64,000 bases of DNA from Cricetomys ansorgei (GCA_026225945.1 JAMJFZ010003710.1:16915-80914); one strand, 5' to 3'; shown: positions 22,746-35,406, counted from the stretch's first letter. Notes: a model not told the origin generated them from the letters alone. A program made the numbers and translations.

Positions 22746-25424
22746 CATAACTGAGTATGATAATGGCAACAGTACTTTTGCACTAGAACTCAAATATACA
22801 TTAATTCTTGCATTAATCTCTTTAATGCCTTTATCTGTCTGAGTACAGTAGGCAAGCTCATATTATACTCCTAGAGAAAGAATGGCAAAGAAGAAACTTA
22901 CTCCTATTTTCCTAACATGTGCATAATCAATGATATGTTATTAAATACTGTGCTATTCTAACATTTTGTATAGCATAGCCACAGAGCTATTTGTCCTAGT
23001 CTAATCATCCTAAAGAAGATGAGAAGAACAAGTTTATCACTGTAATTTAACATAAAATTTATGAGTGAACACTCATGAGATGCTAGAAATTTACTGGTGG
23101 CCATGAATTGGATTATTATTTCATTCTACATGAATGAATAAGTGAATGAAATAACTGTACAGTGATCCTCAAATACCTTTACCTTACTATGATTGAAAGA
23201 CTTTTAACATCCTCAAATGCTCATCCATGAGATACTGTAATATTTTTCTCTTGTGTAGAGACTAAGAACTCATCTCAGATGTCCAAATTATGAAAAGCCT
23301 CAGAAAGTATTTATTACCAAATAAAGAAACTTGTAGTATTATACTCTCCTAGATAACAGCTTCATATTTCTCTTGCCAAATGAATACAAACTTCATACAT
23401 TAAATAGTTTATGTTAATCAAATGATATATCAGTTGCATTTATAATATTTTCTTGATTTTATCACATGACAAATTGTGTAACCTAAAGTCTTTCAACATG
23501 ATTATGGGTGAATTTGCAACTGCATCATGTTATTATTCTAAATGATATGTTCTGTAACTATACTACTCAACAGAACTTTGCATGAATGCATAAATTTGTT
23601 TATCATGTGTTTTTTATTATTGATTTACCAGAGACATAAAACTCAGAGACTCATTTGCTGTTATAATCAAGAATTAAATATAATTCAATGTATATTTAAA
23701 TATATTATTAAGTATATTCTCTAATTAAAAAATGATAGGTTATTATTTATTTCTTTTCAATACATTCTGATAAAAAAAAGTGGAGGAAAAATTCTGTAAT
23801 GATAATACTGCCCATATGCATCTCTGAAGTACATTCTTAACCCATGCAGTTTCTAAAGTTATCTCATTTAATATAAAGCCCCAAATTGAAGTATGTGCTA
23901 TATATTAGCTAACTTTTTATACATAAGAGAACAACTTAAAATAGATTTCTCCCATAGTCTAGGTACTGAATAAAATGTATGAGAAATGAGAAACAATAAG
24001 GACTACTGCCATGCCCTGGGCATAGTTTATGGGAGTTGAAAAGACATAAAACTGATTTTTGTTTTTTGTGCCTGTCTGAATATGTAAAGGTCAAATGCAG
24101 ATAAAAGCACATTTTGTTATTGGAAGTAAGCGTAAAATAACTTTTCGGCAAGTGGTCATTTGGGTAAAATTATGAGCATAAAATTAAGAGAAAATCTGTT
24201 ATCAGAGATTACAGAGAGATGTCAAAAATTTTCCTGGGATAGTAGATTGCTAAGATTTTAAAAGATGTAGAGGAAAATGATGTAAATAAATTTTTTGCAT
24301 GCCTAGAGACAATGGCAACATTTCTGTAGTGGCTTATAAAGAAACTCTTTAGTAGATTCTGGTACAAACCAGACAACATCTTATCATCTCTTGGAATGAC
24401 AGAGTTGACTTGGACATATAGTCCAGTGTTCCCTGTGGGTTGGAGGAAATTGATACATGGTAGAACTCTAGCAGTGCTTTCATGGCTCTTGCATATGCAT
24501 TTAATATATCAAATGGAAATGATGCAGAGTAAATCAAAACTTTCATTTATTGTGATTAGAGAGAAATTTATAAATTACTTCACTGTGTTGACATTCCAGA
24601 AAATAAAGGTAACATGTGACCAATTCATGTTGTTAGAAACTACATTTAAAGCTTGTTAGTAAGTCAAAGTATAGAATAACAGAGGGATGAAGTATATCTT
24701 ATTACTTGCTTTATGTTGAATTCCTTCTAAATCCAGACTGCAAAATTATCAGTATTTGAAAAAAAATAAACATTTACTGATTTTCGTTGATTTGGGGTGG
24801 TGGGTAACTCAATTAAGTTCATGTAACCTCATTGGTTACTTAGCTGGTTAAACTTAGTGTCAGAAGGAATTCATCGAACATAAATACAGTACAAGCCCTT
24901 AAAGAGCTGCACATTTTCTATGTCTTTGTAGCTCTTTTGTTTTAATTCATTTCTTAGCTTTTACTGTATGGCAATTCAAATTATCACACATTTTACCTGA
25001 AATGGGAATCTCATTTCTATGCAGTGGTCATCCAAAGCAAAGTTCCATATGCTATAATCTGTCTTCTTCCTAATGTCCCCAAGGCTTCTATCTTCTTGTC
25101 ATATGCTACTCTGCATATTTTTAGTGTTCTTCCTTGCTTCCTTTTCTTTTATCAAGAAATCTGAGAGATGGAAATCTTCTCTCGTAGGAATAGGCAACAT
25201 TAAACGATAGCTATGAAAACTTTGTAGAATATACAGTATTCCTTAAATAGGCAATAATAATTAGTAATTCCATAGCTCAGTAAAATAAAAGAGGACTTGG
25301 AGAACATACTTCAAGTGAAATTATGTTCTCTATGCGTTTGAAGTTTATGACACTCTTGAATTCTCAGTCAGCTGTGAGAGGTTGTTTTCTGGATCCAAGA
25401 GTGTGTTTACACATATGAGTTCAG
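22746..25424. other. Unique AT-rich sequence, no gene seen
   Basis: No interspersed repeat or microsatellite longer than a few units was recognised over 2.7 kb. Overlapping opposite-strand frames at 24349-24546 and 24396-24659 show no motif. Confidence 0.45.
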
Positions 25425-25775
25425 AGAGGTTGTGAAAGACTGCACACATCCTGTGCAAGCTCAAGCCAGCAAAATCCTAGCTTGAGTTTGGGGAAAGGCG
25501 GGAAGAAGGTTTTACCGCTAGCTTAGAAGTTATTGGCCACTGTTAGCTTCCAGGAATGTGAATGCTAGTTTTCTTCAAGGGTGTGGCCTCCAGGAAATGG
25601 CCACAAACCCAAGAGTATAAAGCCAGAACTGACTGTATTAGATTAGATTTAAAAATTAGAAAACAAAATGAGTGGATCTAGAATAGTGGGTTGATTTGGG
25701 GTGAGTTGAGAGAGGAGAGAATATGATCAAACATAATGTATAAACTTTTCCTATAATGAATAAAATCCATAAAAG
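25425..25775 (+). mobile_element. Rodent L1 3' UTR end, sense orientation
   Basis: CCTGTGCAAGCTCAAGCCAG, GTTATTGGCCACTGTTAGC, AAACCCAAGAGTATAAAGCC, ATATGATCAAACATAATGTA and TAATGAATAAAATCC match the end of rodent L1 3' UTRs in sense orientation. It is one of the few plus-strand L1 pieces in the window. The 5' part is missing. Confidence 0.72.
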
Positions 25776-25980
25776 GAAATCGGCATTTGCCAGAAAGGTC
25801 TAGAAGAAAATAAGACCATCATGAATATTAACATATAATTTACATTTAAAATAGCAACATTTATAGAACAGTAATACAAGGAAAGCCTCCTTACCTAAAT
25901 TGAATATAATTGTGAAATATATGGTTATTATTCAAATATATACAATATGCACATTAGTTTAAAAATCATTATTTAGTCTA
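25776..25980. other. Unique AT-rich sequence between L1 and SINE
   Basis: Nothing recognisable; it separates the L1 tail from the next SINE. Confidence 0.4.
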
Positions 25981-26150
25981 TGTGTCTGTGAGTATGAGTG
26001 TATGAGTGTACACGAACAGTGGCACTTGTGTGGAGATCAAAGAACAACTCTAGAGAGACTGTTCTGTCTCTCTTCTTATGAAGCAAATGAATTCAGGTTG
26101 TCAGCCTGTGTGTCAGTGCCTCTCACCACTTAATCACCTCATTAGCCATA
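25981..26150 (-). mobile_element. B3-like SINE, minus strand
   Basis: TGTGTCTGTGAGTATGAGTG, then TTGTGTGGAGATCAAAGAAC (compare antisense B3 TGTGGAGGTCAGAGGACAAC), GAATTCAGGTTGTCAGCC and TTAATCACCTCATTAGCC correspond in order to an antisense B3. The head is at the right. Confidence 0.72.
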
Positions 26151-27199
26151 TTCTGTAGTTTCTAAATGTCTTATGTTTATTGTAAACACCTGGAAAGAAA
26201 GTCCAATTTCATAATATTTAAATATGCTAATTTAAAACTATCTGTAACAAGGTAATAAAATTAAAAAAATAATGGGAATCAAATTGTCATTTTTTTCCTT
26301 GCTACTGGGAGTTGGTGAGCAGCAAAGGGAAGCTGTGGAGTGCTCATGCAGTTTGTGAATCTTTGAGCATAATGTATGAAGGTGTGCCTTGGAAATCAAA
26401 ACAAAACAGGAAAGGAAGGAAGTCCAGCTGATCTCAAGATAAGGTTAATTGTTATTAAAAAAAATTAAAGCAAAGCTATGATACCTTTTATATTAAATAA
26501 TAATATTTAGATGTAAAAATTAAGATATGTTCCATTATTCTATAATAAATTGTCAATTAGCAAAAATGATTAACTGAAAATATTTTATATGTAATCTTTT
26601 TCTAACTTTTGAGTGAGAAAACCTAATGAACCATTGGTTAGGTGAAATCAGTGCAATATCTCTTTTCTTCTTTCAAAGAAATGTATATACTCTGTTTTAA
26701 CATTCAGATTGTATTCAGAAACAGAGGTTGTGTATACACAACATTTGAAATGTGATACCTCAGTCTGATGGTATTATTCTACCACAAAAGTAGATATGTC
26801 TACATTATAGTAAATCAATAATTTAAAAACTGAGTTAATATGAAAGATGACCAATTAATACCCATTTAATGATTTTATTGGTGGACAGCAGTTTTTTATA
26901 CTGAGGGAAAAAAATCATTGTCTTCTATGCTAAATACCATAAAAATAAATATTCTCTTCTAATATAACCTTAGTAATGCTCTGTTGTCCAGTAGATTGGT
27001 TTAATAGATTGATAAGAATGTCCCACTTGATGTTTTTAGGATGGGAAGATATATTCTTAGACCCAACAAAATAAATGGAGTGCATTAGAATATTTCTTTT
27101 TCCTGTAATCTGTACCAAAGAGATAAAGGAAGAGATTTAGTTTCACAGAAAGAACAGTCATAAAGGTGAGGTCCTAATTTACTTCCCCATTTTATTTCA
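26151..27199. other. Unique AT-rich sequence, no gene seen
   Basis: No repeat recognised. A moderately GC-richer patch at 26300-26440 stands out slightly from its surroundings but carries no identifiable motif. Confidence 0.4.
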
Positions 27200-27565
27200 A
27201 CCTAGATCTTCATTCCTACAAGGCATAAAAGTTATTGAATTTTACTACATTCGCCTCATGCTGGGTTCCTATCAAACAGAATATCACTGGAACCCCTCTG
27301 CTGAGCTCCCTACATGAAATTGTCCTTTTGTGCGTCTCATAATCAGCAGCGATGTGGCCAAGCATCTGGTGGTGACAAGCAGACGTCTTTGATTTATTGG
27401 CTAATATCACTGCTTGTTAGTGGATGGTTGAGCAGAAGACTAAAAGAGCATAAAATCAGAGAGAATAAATTATGAAGGCACCGAACTGTGCCATTATAAA
27501 CCCTTCCTTGTCACAGCTGTGACATCTCCTAGGAAATGGAGGATGACAGCAGCATTCATTCTTCA
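27200..27565. promoter_or_regulatory. Candidate conserved non-coding element
   Basis: This patch is less AT-rich than the surrounding DNA, retains at least five CpG dinucleotides (rare elsewhere here), contains no recognised repeat, and includes a perfect 14-bp palindrome with an E-box core (27510-27523, GTCACAGCTGTGAC). These traits are typical of conserved enhancers, but conservation cannot be measured from one sequence. The frame at 27216-27410 on the minus strand has no recognisable motif. Confidence 0.35.
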
Positions 27566-29650
27566 AAGGGCCAATACCTTCTACTTGTGATCCTGACCAT
27601 AAATAAATAAATAAAGCAAACAAACCACACAAGCAAGTTTGAACTCAAACAGAAAATGTCTGCCCCTCAATAGAGCACAAAGGTCCCAGTTCCTTCTACT
27701 TGAAAGTAGACCAGAACAAAGCTGACTTGGATTAGAAGCATTCACAAGCAAAGTTTGCAGATATTAACTAAATCTATCCCGTGTGCTAGAACCTGAGATA
27801 TTTAAGGGGTGGACTTGCCCCACGTGGCTGTCCTTCTAGTCACCCAGTAAAGATTACTCTGATGTGAATTGGTTATACAAATCCTATTTTACTGAGTCAG
27901 TTTAGTCAATCCACTCATATCATAAATGTCTGTCTAGTAAAGGATATTCAGATGCATAATACCACTTAGTATTTGGCCAAATGATGCTTCAAAGTAGGTG
28001 AATTTTTAATATATGCTAATCTTTGTACTTATTTTTAAGTTCTCTTCTGTAACTTTACCATATACACAGAAGAAATTTTACATTTTATACTTACTAAAAG
28101 GAGATAATATTGCCAGTAGAAATAAGAAATACTGACTTTTTGAATATTATCCTTTAAAGTCAGAAACTGAGGTAAATGGAGAAACTGTTGTGAAGTTTGG
28201 TAACCACACACATATACATGAAGGTCCTGCGATTAGAAGTACCGAAAGGAGTCTGTACACGTGATCCCAAGTCAAGATCAACTAGTGAAGAGGCTCTGGC
28301 TGCAGGTACTCACACAGAAGAACCAATGCTTTCATGGGCACACCCGTGAAGTATAAATCAGACTTCTTGTTTGTATGGTTAGAAGTCAGAGGGCATCCAT
28401 CTGAACATATCTCTTCACACAAAGGTATTAATCTTGAACTTGATGAAGGATGAAGGTGGTCATCATATTCACCATGGAATGCAAAAAAATATAGAGAAAT
28501 AAAAGCCCAGTCATAATCTATCTCTCTCTCATATATATGACCTTGTTGACATTGGATCTCAACAAATGTGACATTTTCATGTTTCTACATGCAATAAGGG
28601 GCAAAACAACAAAGCAATTCAGTCATATTTGAGAGAGTTTTGATTCCATCTGAGTTGTCCTCCTAAGTTTCATAGGACTTCATTCCTCTGAATCTCATTC
28701 ATATTATTTCTCATTTAGTGTTGCTGAAATTGGAAATAATGTGTTCTGTAAAATGAAATATCCTTATTAACTTCTATTTAAATGTTCCTTTTGTACAGAG
28801 AATCCATGCATACCACTGGGTGATAACTGATTCTCCAGATAGCTTCCAAAATAATGTTCTAATATGATATTTTTCCATCCTAATGCCTTTTTCATAGTTA
28901 GATAATTATTGGCTTCATGGATTGAATTTCATTTAACTGAATATGTCTTGCTGTAGACTATAAACATAAAACATGTTCAGAATTCTTTAGAATATGGATA
29001 ATTAAATTTGTATTTTCAGAGTTACACACACAGACATGTCATTAGATTGATTGTATACAACTTTAATCTTTCATTTGACGTATAGTAAAAGAAATTAATA
29101 AATGTGGCTTGAATATCCATGTGCACATAATTCTGTATATATTTAAATATTGAAATGGCAAATTACACATTATATTTTTTACACTTTATATATCTACACA
29201 TTTATATCTAACTTGTTCTTGTATATATGTACTTGGGAGCCAGAAATTAGGCTATGAGTTTCATATATTATTTTAATTAGTCTTCAGAAAGTATCTTATA
29301 ATTAGATATTATTATTAGGGTTGTCCAGCCTGTGAAATAACTAGCTCACATAAAGTTGCATCTTAAAAATGATTTGAAAGTAAAGTGTGCTAAAGGCATG
29401 AAAGGCTATTATTTCTTTGTACAGATAATTTACTTAAAAAAACATGGATCATATGAGTCTTATAAATTCTGTTTCTTGCAATGACATAGGCCCCTCCTTT
29501 AGATTCCTGAATACTGTATGCTGGAGTATCATTTGGTTTGGAGTCTTCACATTATCTCTTATATATTTTGTTTTGGTTTACCAAGTATACAGAAATTGCA
29601 TATGAACATTTCCTGTATTAGAAAATTTCCTGTATTGTAACATTTAACAC

Positions 29651-29652
<2 letters not shown>
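27566..29652. other. Unique sequence, no gene seen
   Basis: A short AAAT run occurs at 27598-27615. The stretch 28185-28460 is less AT-rich and has no recognised repeat. Nothing supports a gene. Confidence 0.4.

Positions 29653-29686
<34 letters not shown>
29653..29686. repeat. (CA)n microsatellite
   Basis: About 17 CA units. No SINE body was recognised next to it. Confidence 0.96.
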
Positions 29687-29694
<8 letters not shown>

Positions 29695-31279
29695 AATACG
29701 TATGAGTATTTGTTATACATGGAGAGGTAGATGGGTCTTCAAAATTTAAAGTACATAGGAAACAGCATTGGAAATATATACATTCAAAATGCATGCATCT
29801 TTACATTAAAAAATGGGAAAAGTAACACCATTCCAACTTTTTCTATCAAGCTTAACTTCTTTGCTGAGAGATACATTGCAATTAAAACATTACTGAGGCG
29901 AATTCTCAGTGCTCAGCACTAGACACTTCTTACACACTTGAGTGGGTACAAGTGTAGCCATGTGCAACCATGTGTGGTAAATCTGTCAGAACTAACAGCG
30001 GGGCCTCAGATAAGAGTTCTCCATCAGTAAACCTGCTTGATAGGTCAAGGTCTTTGAATTGTTATCATAAGTGGCACCCAAGAGTGTGGCCAATATTAAG
30101 GATCTGCTTGTATTTCTCCAGCGTACATTTTACTAATTTTGCATAGGTTTATTCTGTTGGTCATTTGAGGTTATGTTGGAGTTTGAACCTAACCATAGCA
30201 TATGTCAGAAATTGAGTGCTTTTGTTATCATTTGATGAAAGAGAACAAGATATGTGTGAAGAGAGTATAGAAAACTATTTTCTAATTAGAATATGATGTA
30301 TTATGAAAAAGAAAAGCAATGAGAAGGATTACCATACTTCCATTTATATTAAGTAACAGGAGTCTATACATTGGATGATTAAACAATTACAATCAAGCCT
30401 CTGTGAGATTTCTCCAGCTTCTAATTGAACCACTTTTCTAATCTCAACTTAGACTGATCTATACATCAACCAGACTGACCTACTATATATTCATTTCTGA
30501 ACAACGTTCCTGGTATCTTCAGAAGCTCATGCCTGCATTTCACATCATATATTATATTGACATTACCTGGACCCTAACAATAATCTAATCCAAAGCATTG
30601 TATTTTTCAGGCCTAATTAATGACAGTTATGAATTCGTAGTTCTCCAGTGAACTAAGATAATCAATTTTACTTAATATCGAACTTTAAATATTTCATATG
30701 CTATCTCTGTTCATTCTATCCAAAATGATACAAAATAGTTGAAAAACAACATAGGGAATAATTTTGGAGTCAGAACAAATACAATTTATCTTCATCTCTC
30801 TGGCTTGCTAGTTGTATAATACTGCATATCCCATTGCGCTATGAGACTTTAGAATTTAAATTTTCTGAGGTCTAATGTGTTTACAGTTAGTTAATGAGGT
30901 AAAGTAAGCTGTTGGCCTTATGTAATTTTAAGTTTTCTAAAATAGTTAAAACTATAAAATGAAAATTAAAACAATGAGCCATATGACAATGATATCATTT
31001 GGAAAATGATGTTTACCTTCTCTTTACCATAAGTGAATTCACTTAATTTTTATGGAATTTCTTAAATCAAATCTTGTTTTTTTATTACATGTCTTTAAAA
31101 CTTAGCAGTAATACATTTGGGCTTATATATTATATCTCTTTATAACCATAACCAGCCAGAAACTTCTCAGTTGGAATTGGCAGTGCCACATATTTCTTAC
31201 ATTTTGTCTATTCCTAGCATTAGTGGGTTTTCTCTTTTGCATGTGGAATAGGCAATGCATAGGAGATGGAGTGTCTCCA
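29687..31279. other. Unique AT-rich sequence, no gene seen
   Basis: No repeat or exon was recognised. The frame at 29731-29922 lacks any motif. Confidence 0.4.
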
Positions 31280-31510
31280 GTTTTAATCACTTCACTTTCC
31301 ATTTGAAAAGTAATTCATCATGAGAAGTCAGTGGGTATAGAGAGCACTAATTGCAGCAAAATATCAAGGACAGTTTTCCTCTGTCTTAATTAAACATTAA
31401 TGAGTAAAGTTATTTGCAAATGCGTGCTGCAGGGATGGACTTGTCTGTCTAGGTTTGGTAAATACTGACACTAGGTGTCAAAATAAAGCACCTTAATTGA
31501 TTTATACAGA
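31280..31510. promoter_or_regulatory. Candidate conserved non-coding element, homeodomain-like sites
   Basis: A repeat-free patch with closely spaced sites of homeodomain and POU type: CACTAATTGCAGC (31346), TCTTAATTAAACATTAATGA (31384), TTATTTGCAAATGCG (31410) and CACCTTAATTGA (31490). An E-box-like or PBX-like content is not obvious. Whether this is selection or AT-rich chance requires alignment. Confidence 0.3.
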
Positions 31511-32814
31511 AATAGTTTAAAAAGATTACACCTGGCTTGACATTTCTCTAGGTTTTTATAGAGTAGTTTCTGATAAATTATTTATAAAGAATCTTTTCCT
31601 GACCTATCCTAATTACGGGAGTGATTGTTTCCAAACTAATCAATTTGGTGCAAATTTGACTTACCTTTTGGCTTTACTATCAACATTGAGAACTCTACAG
31701 TAGATTTTCATGGTCTTATTTCCTCCTGTCTCTGGAATGAATATACAGAAAAGACATTTTTCCTCAGTATCAGAATATGTTGCAAGATATTAGAAGGCAT
31801 TTTCTTTTTAAATTAATTTGGAATTAATAGTTTTATGTGGATGTATTTTAAATTATATTTCAGTCCATAGGTAATATAAATATTTTATTTAAAATACAAC
31901 TGGCTTGTAGCAGTGTAAGAAAACCCTACATTCTCCCTCTTGGAACCTACTAGAGTGTTATGTGATAGATGTTTAAAGTTCTGAGTGCTGGATTTTCAAT
32001 ATGTCTTTATTTGCATACATTTTGTATATCTACTTCTAGTCTACTTCTTTGCAAATGTCTGAAATTAACCAAGTCACCCTTGTCTTCATCATCTGATCCC
32101 AGCTTCTAGAATAGAATCATTCTCAGCTTGAGATTTAAGTTACTTTAAGTGGCATTTAATGCCATTCATAAAAACAAAATAATCAAAAAAGCTGTTTAGA
32201 AACAAGACTTTATAGTGTAGGAACCAAATACAACTTTATTTCATCTCTTCATCTCTCTTTGTTAAGCCCACACTAAAGCAATATAATACTAACAAGAAAT
32301 TCACTCTTGACAAGAATTGAGAGAAATAGGAATTTCTGAATTTTTAAACTGAAAAGAGTTGAATCTTCCCAAAGCTTCCATGGTCAACAAAGTTTCTACA
32401 TAATGCAGAGGATAGTTTCTTTTGATTCTACATTTCAAAGAAAAGAAAAGAAAAAGCCTTACAAACCAAATTATATGTCCTGTACTTGTCTGAGGTACAG
32501 AAACAACCAATGACAGAATCAAATGTTTCCATTTGTGACAAAATGAGAGGAATCCTTGGGTTGAAGACATAAATTTATCTATTCTCTTAATTTCAGTAAT
32601 GAACAGTGAAAGGAATAGGAGAATATAAGTTACAGAGAAGAATGTCATTCCTATAGACATGAAAAAGAGATTGTTAACAATATGAGAGGAGTGAGAATTC
32701 ATTTTACTTTCCTCACTGCTATAAGAAAAATATTTGCTCTTTGGTGTGCAGATGTAGTCATAATGGAAAATTGATCATATGGAAAAATAAGAATGGTAAC
32801 TCTAGGGGTTCCTG
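31511..32814. other. Unique AT-rich sequence, no gene seen
   Basis: The longest frame (32301-32702, minus strand, 133 codons) is rich in Phe, Leu, Ile and Ser, as expected from translating AT-rich DNA. It was compared from memory with vomeronasal and taste receptor patterns without a convincing match, so it is not called. Confidence 0.4.
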
Positions 32815-33040
32815 TGAAGTAAAAGGGTGAAAGGAAGAAGATAAGAAATAAGGAAACAAAAATGAAAGAAAATAGGAAGGGAGGGTAAGAGGTGATAATG
32901 GGAAAGGACGAGGGAGGGGAGAAGAAGGAAAGGAGACAGGAAGGAAAAAGCAGAGAGAGAAGAGGAAAAAGGATAAAAGGAAAAGATGGAGAGATAGAGG
33001 AAGAGGGAAGGAAGGGGAAAATAAGAAAGGATAGACACAG
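32815..33040 (+). repeat. Purine-rich (GGAA/GAAA) low-complexity tract
   Basis: About 225 bp that is almost all A and G on the plus strand, with GGAAGG, GAGGAA and AAAGGA units and no constant period. The two minus-strand frames (32758-33090, 32802-33038) are translations of its pyrimidine strand and not genes. Confidence 0.93.
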
Positions 33041-33595
33041 AATATTAAATAGAAATGATCACCATTGAATAAATAAATGTGCAGCTGCATCTAAAAATGC
33101 AATAGGATGTCAAATCAAGTCTATAATGATGTCTATCTTGATATATGACTTTACAGTGATCAATTTCCTCATATCTTCTGTATGAATTTTATAATGTGCA
33201 TTCCTTAGTATAATCTTTTAAAAGGATCACTCTCATACTGTCAGAAATCTGAAGATTAAAATGTCCAAATTCTTTCTTATGATCAAATCTTACCTAATGC
33301 CCTCACACACAGATATGCTCACCTCCATGCATTCTTTATTCTTTTTCAGGATTTTACTAATTATACTTTCATGCTTTATGTTTTTTTAACTTCTTAAAGT
33401 TGTTTTTAATCTTTTGTACATATTGTTTTATTGAGACAAAATTGGACCATATATTTATGTATGTGTAATAACCTAGTGAGTTCAACAAACACATATTTCA
33501 TCAAAGATTACTAAGTTCTATTTGTATATACCATTTGTAATATTATAGTTATTTTAAAATATTTCATAGAACACTGTTAACAATAATAGCTTCAC
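33041..33595. other. AT-rich sequence, possibly old L1 remnant
   Basis: TACATATTGTTTTATTGAGA near 33418 and the following bases weakly resemble an old L1 3' UTR read antisense. The similarity is too short to call. No gene seen. Confidence 0.35.
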
Positions 33596-34195
33596 AGTTG
33601 CGGGGCTGACCTAGAGCTAAGAGGGGACTGAAGTGTGCTTTAAACCCTGGATTTCTCATCTTGAGAGCAGGTGTTCAGCTGCTCCTCCTTTCGTACTCTG
33701 ACAGATGCCAACTAGCACCGACAGCTTGTAGCTAAGCTTCTCACATGCTGTCATGTCTTATGACATGTAGCATCTGATAAAATCCTGCTTCTCCAAGGTA
33801 TGTAGCCTGGTTAATGTAGTTGGAGGACTGTGCTGTACTTCCTTTCTCCCCATATGACCTTATAAGATCTCTTCCCCTGGTGAGACCTCTGCTTATGCAA
33901 AGGAGGCTTCCTCAAGACTTTGTCCCCAGCAAATAACATGGACCCACCCATATCTAGTTGTGAGGCCCACCATATGCAAATAGAGCTCTCTTCATATTAC
34001 TACCCTAACCCATAACTTACTACAACATAAGGAATTTTCCCTTTTATCTCTAATTTATCCCTTTGCTTCAATAAATTGAGCTGTTCACTGCATCCCAAGA
34101 AGTCTGTCAGTTGCCCTCAAACCTAGTGCCAACACTCTTGAACCACAGATGGTCCCTGCCTGTCTCCCTCCTGGAGGCTAGGCCAGTGTGCAACA
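33596..34195 (+). mobile_element. Solo LTR of an endogenous retrovirus, plus strand
   Basis: A 600-bp, GC-richer unit with probable terminal inverted bases (GTTGC at the start, GTGCAACA at the end), a TATAAG box at 33861, an AATAAA signal at 34070-34075 and a downstream U5-like, C/T-rich part. This is the U3-R-U5 order. There is no primer-binding site or interior on either side. A class II (ERVK-like) origin is a guess from general appearance. Confidence 0.62.
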
Positions 34196-34274
34196 GCTTG
34201 TATATCCCAGGAGGTATATCAGGGAGCACGGAACAGCACACAGTGCCATATTATCATTGATTCCTACCAGAAAA

Positions 34275-35115
34275 GACTATTATTGATTCCTTCCATTGGT
34301 ACACCATAAACAGGGGTAATTCTAATGATTTATTTTTCTTTCTCTTTTCTGTATCTCTATTAAATTCTGGTGGTGATTCTTAGATGAAACCAATGTTTTT
34401 GAGTTTCCACAGAAATATCAGAAATGTGATATTTGTCTTTCTGTTTATAGATTATTTCACTTAATATAATGACACCTATTTCTATCTAAAAACCAATATT
34501 TAATTTTTGATGCTGATTAATATTCCATTAGATATGAGGCATGTATATACATAAATACATCTATACAATTTTCTTTATTCAGTTATCTAATGATGAGCAA
34601 ATTGTTGATTGAATATCTTGCTTCTTTGTAGTTTTTTTAAAGATAATTTTCACACTGTTTTCTACAATGTCTCTACATATTTCCATTCCTACCAACAGTT
34701 TATAAGCTTTCCCCTTTCTAAACATTTAAAGCAATTTTCTTTCTTCTTTTCTTTTCTCTGCTCCTCCTCCTTTTCCACCTCTTTTTCCTCCTTCTTGTCC
34801 TCCATTCTCTTTACCTTCTGGATAGCCATTGTTGTTACTAGAGTAACCTGATGTTTCACTGTGTTTGTGGTTTGCTTGTTATTGGTGCTAAATGATATTA
34901 AACATTTTTCATACCACTGTTGATCATCTGTACATTTTATTGTATATAATATCCATTCTCATCTTTAGTTAATTTAAAATTGGATCTGTAACATGTTCAG
35001 ATTTGGGTTCCTTGTACTCTCTGGATCTCAGTTGTTTTGTAGTTGAACCATTTGAAAATATATCTCTCAGTGGATTGTCTCTTAACTCTATGGATATTTT
35101 GTTTTTTTTGTTTTT
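34275..35115 (-). mobile_element. L1 (L1M-like) 3' end region, antisense
   Basis: In order: GTGATATTTGTCTTTCTGTT, ATTATTTCACTTAATATAAT, AATATTCCATTAGATATGAG, TTCCATTCCTACCAACAGTT, GGATAGCCATTGTTGTTACT and GTGGTTTGCTTGTTATTGG follow the antisense sequence of mammalian L1 ORF2 end and 3' UTR. No ORF is intact. Confidence 0.85.
34736..34808. repeat. Pyrimidine-rich tract inside L1
   Basis: CTTCTTTTCTTTTCTCTGCT followed by CCTCCTCC and TTTTTCCTCC units. It lies at a point of the L1 where extra bases have been gained. Confidence 0.8.
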
Positions 35116-35236
35116 TTGTTTTTCAAAACTTTTATTGTGAATGTTCACAAATTCTTTATCTTATTCTCAGTTTGGGGATCAAAACTTACTGAAAAATCCT
35201 TTTTTCAATGCGTATACTTGATATATATGTATATTT

Positions 35237-35312
35237 CAATGCTGAGGATAAAACCCAAGGCATGCATATCCTAGACAAATACTCTAACACTTAGTTATAT
35301 AAGCAGCTCAAT
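35237..35312 (-). mobile_element. ID-like SINE, minus strand
   Basis: GCTGAGGATAAAACCCAAGG, GCATGCATATCCTAGACAAA and ACTCTAACACTTAGTTATAT correspond to antisense ID (GGGGATTGAACCCAGGG, CTAGGCAAGC, CTCTACCACTGAGCTA). It is diverged and lacks a clear A-rich tail. Confidence 0.65.
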
Positions 35313-35406
35313 GTGCTTTTAAAACTAAATCAGGTGTGTATATATGTGTATTTACATTGTTTTCTGTCCTTTACCTGGTTTCTTTGATAAACAGAGAGAT
35401 GGAAGA

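Noticed and set aside
30350..30620. Possible old LINE or LTR remnant
   Set aside because: A few words recalled L2 or LTR sequence, but no ordered set of landmarks could be established.
32301..32702. 133-codon minus-strand frame that looks membrane-like
   Set aside because: Phe/Leu/Ile/Ser richness is what AT-rich DNA yields, and I could not match it to chemoreceptor or other family motifs from memory. No promoter, splice or poly(A) evidence.
32758..33090. Pro/Leu/Phe/Ser-rich minus-strand frames
   Set aside because: They translate the pyrimidine strand of the purine-rich tract.
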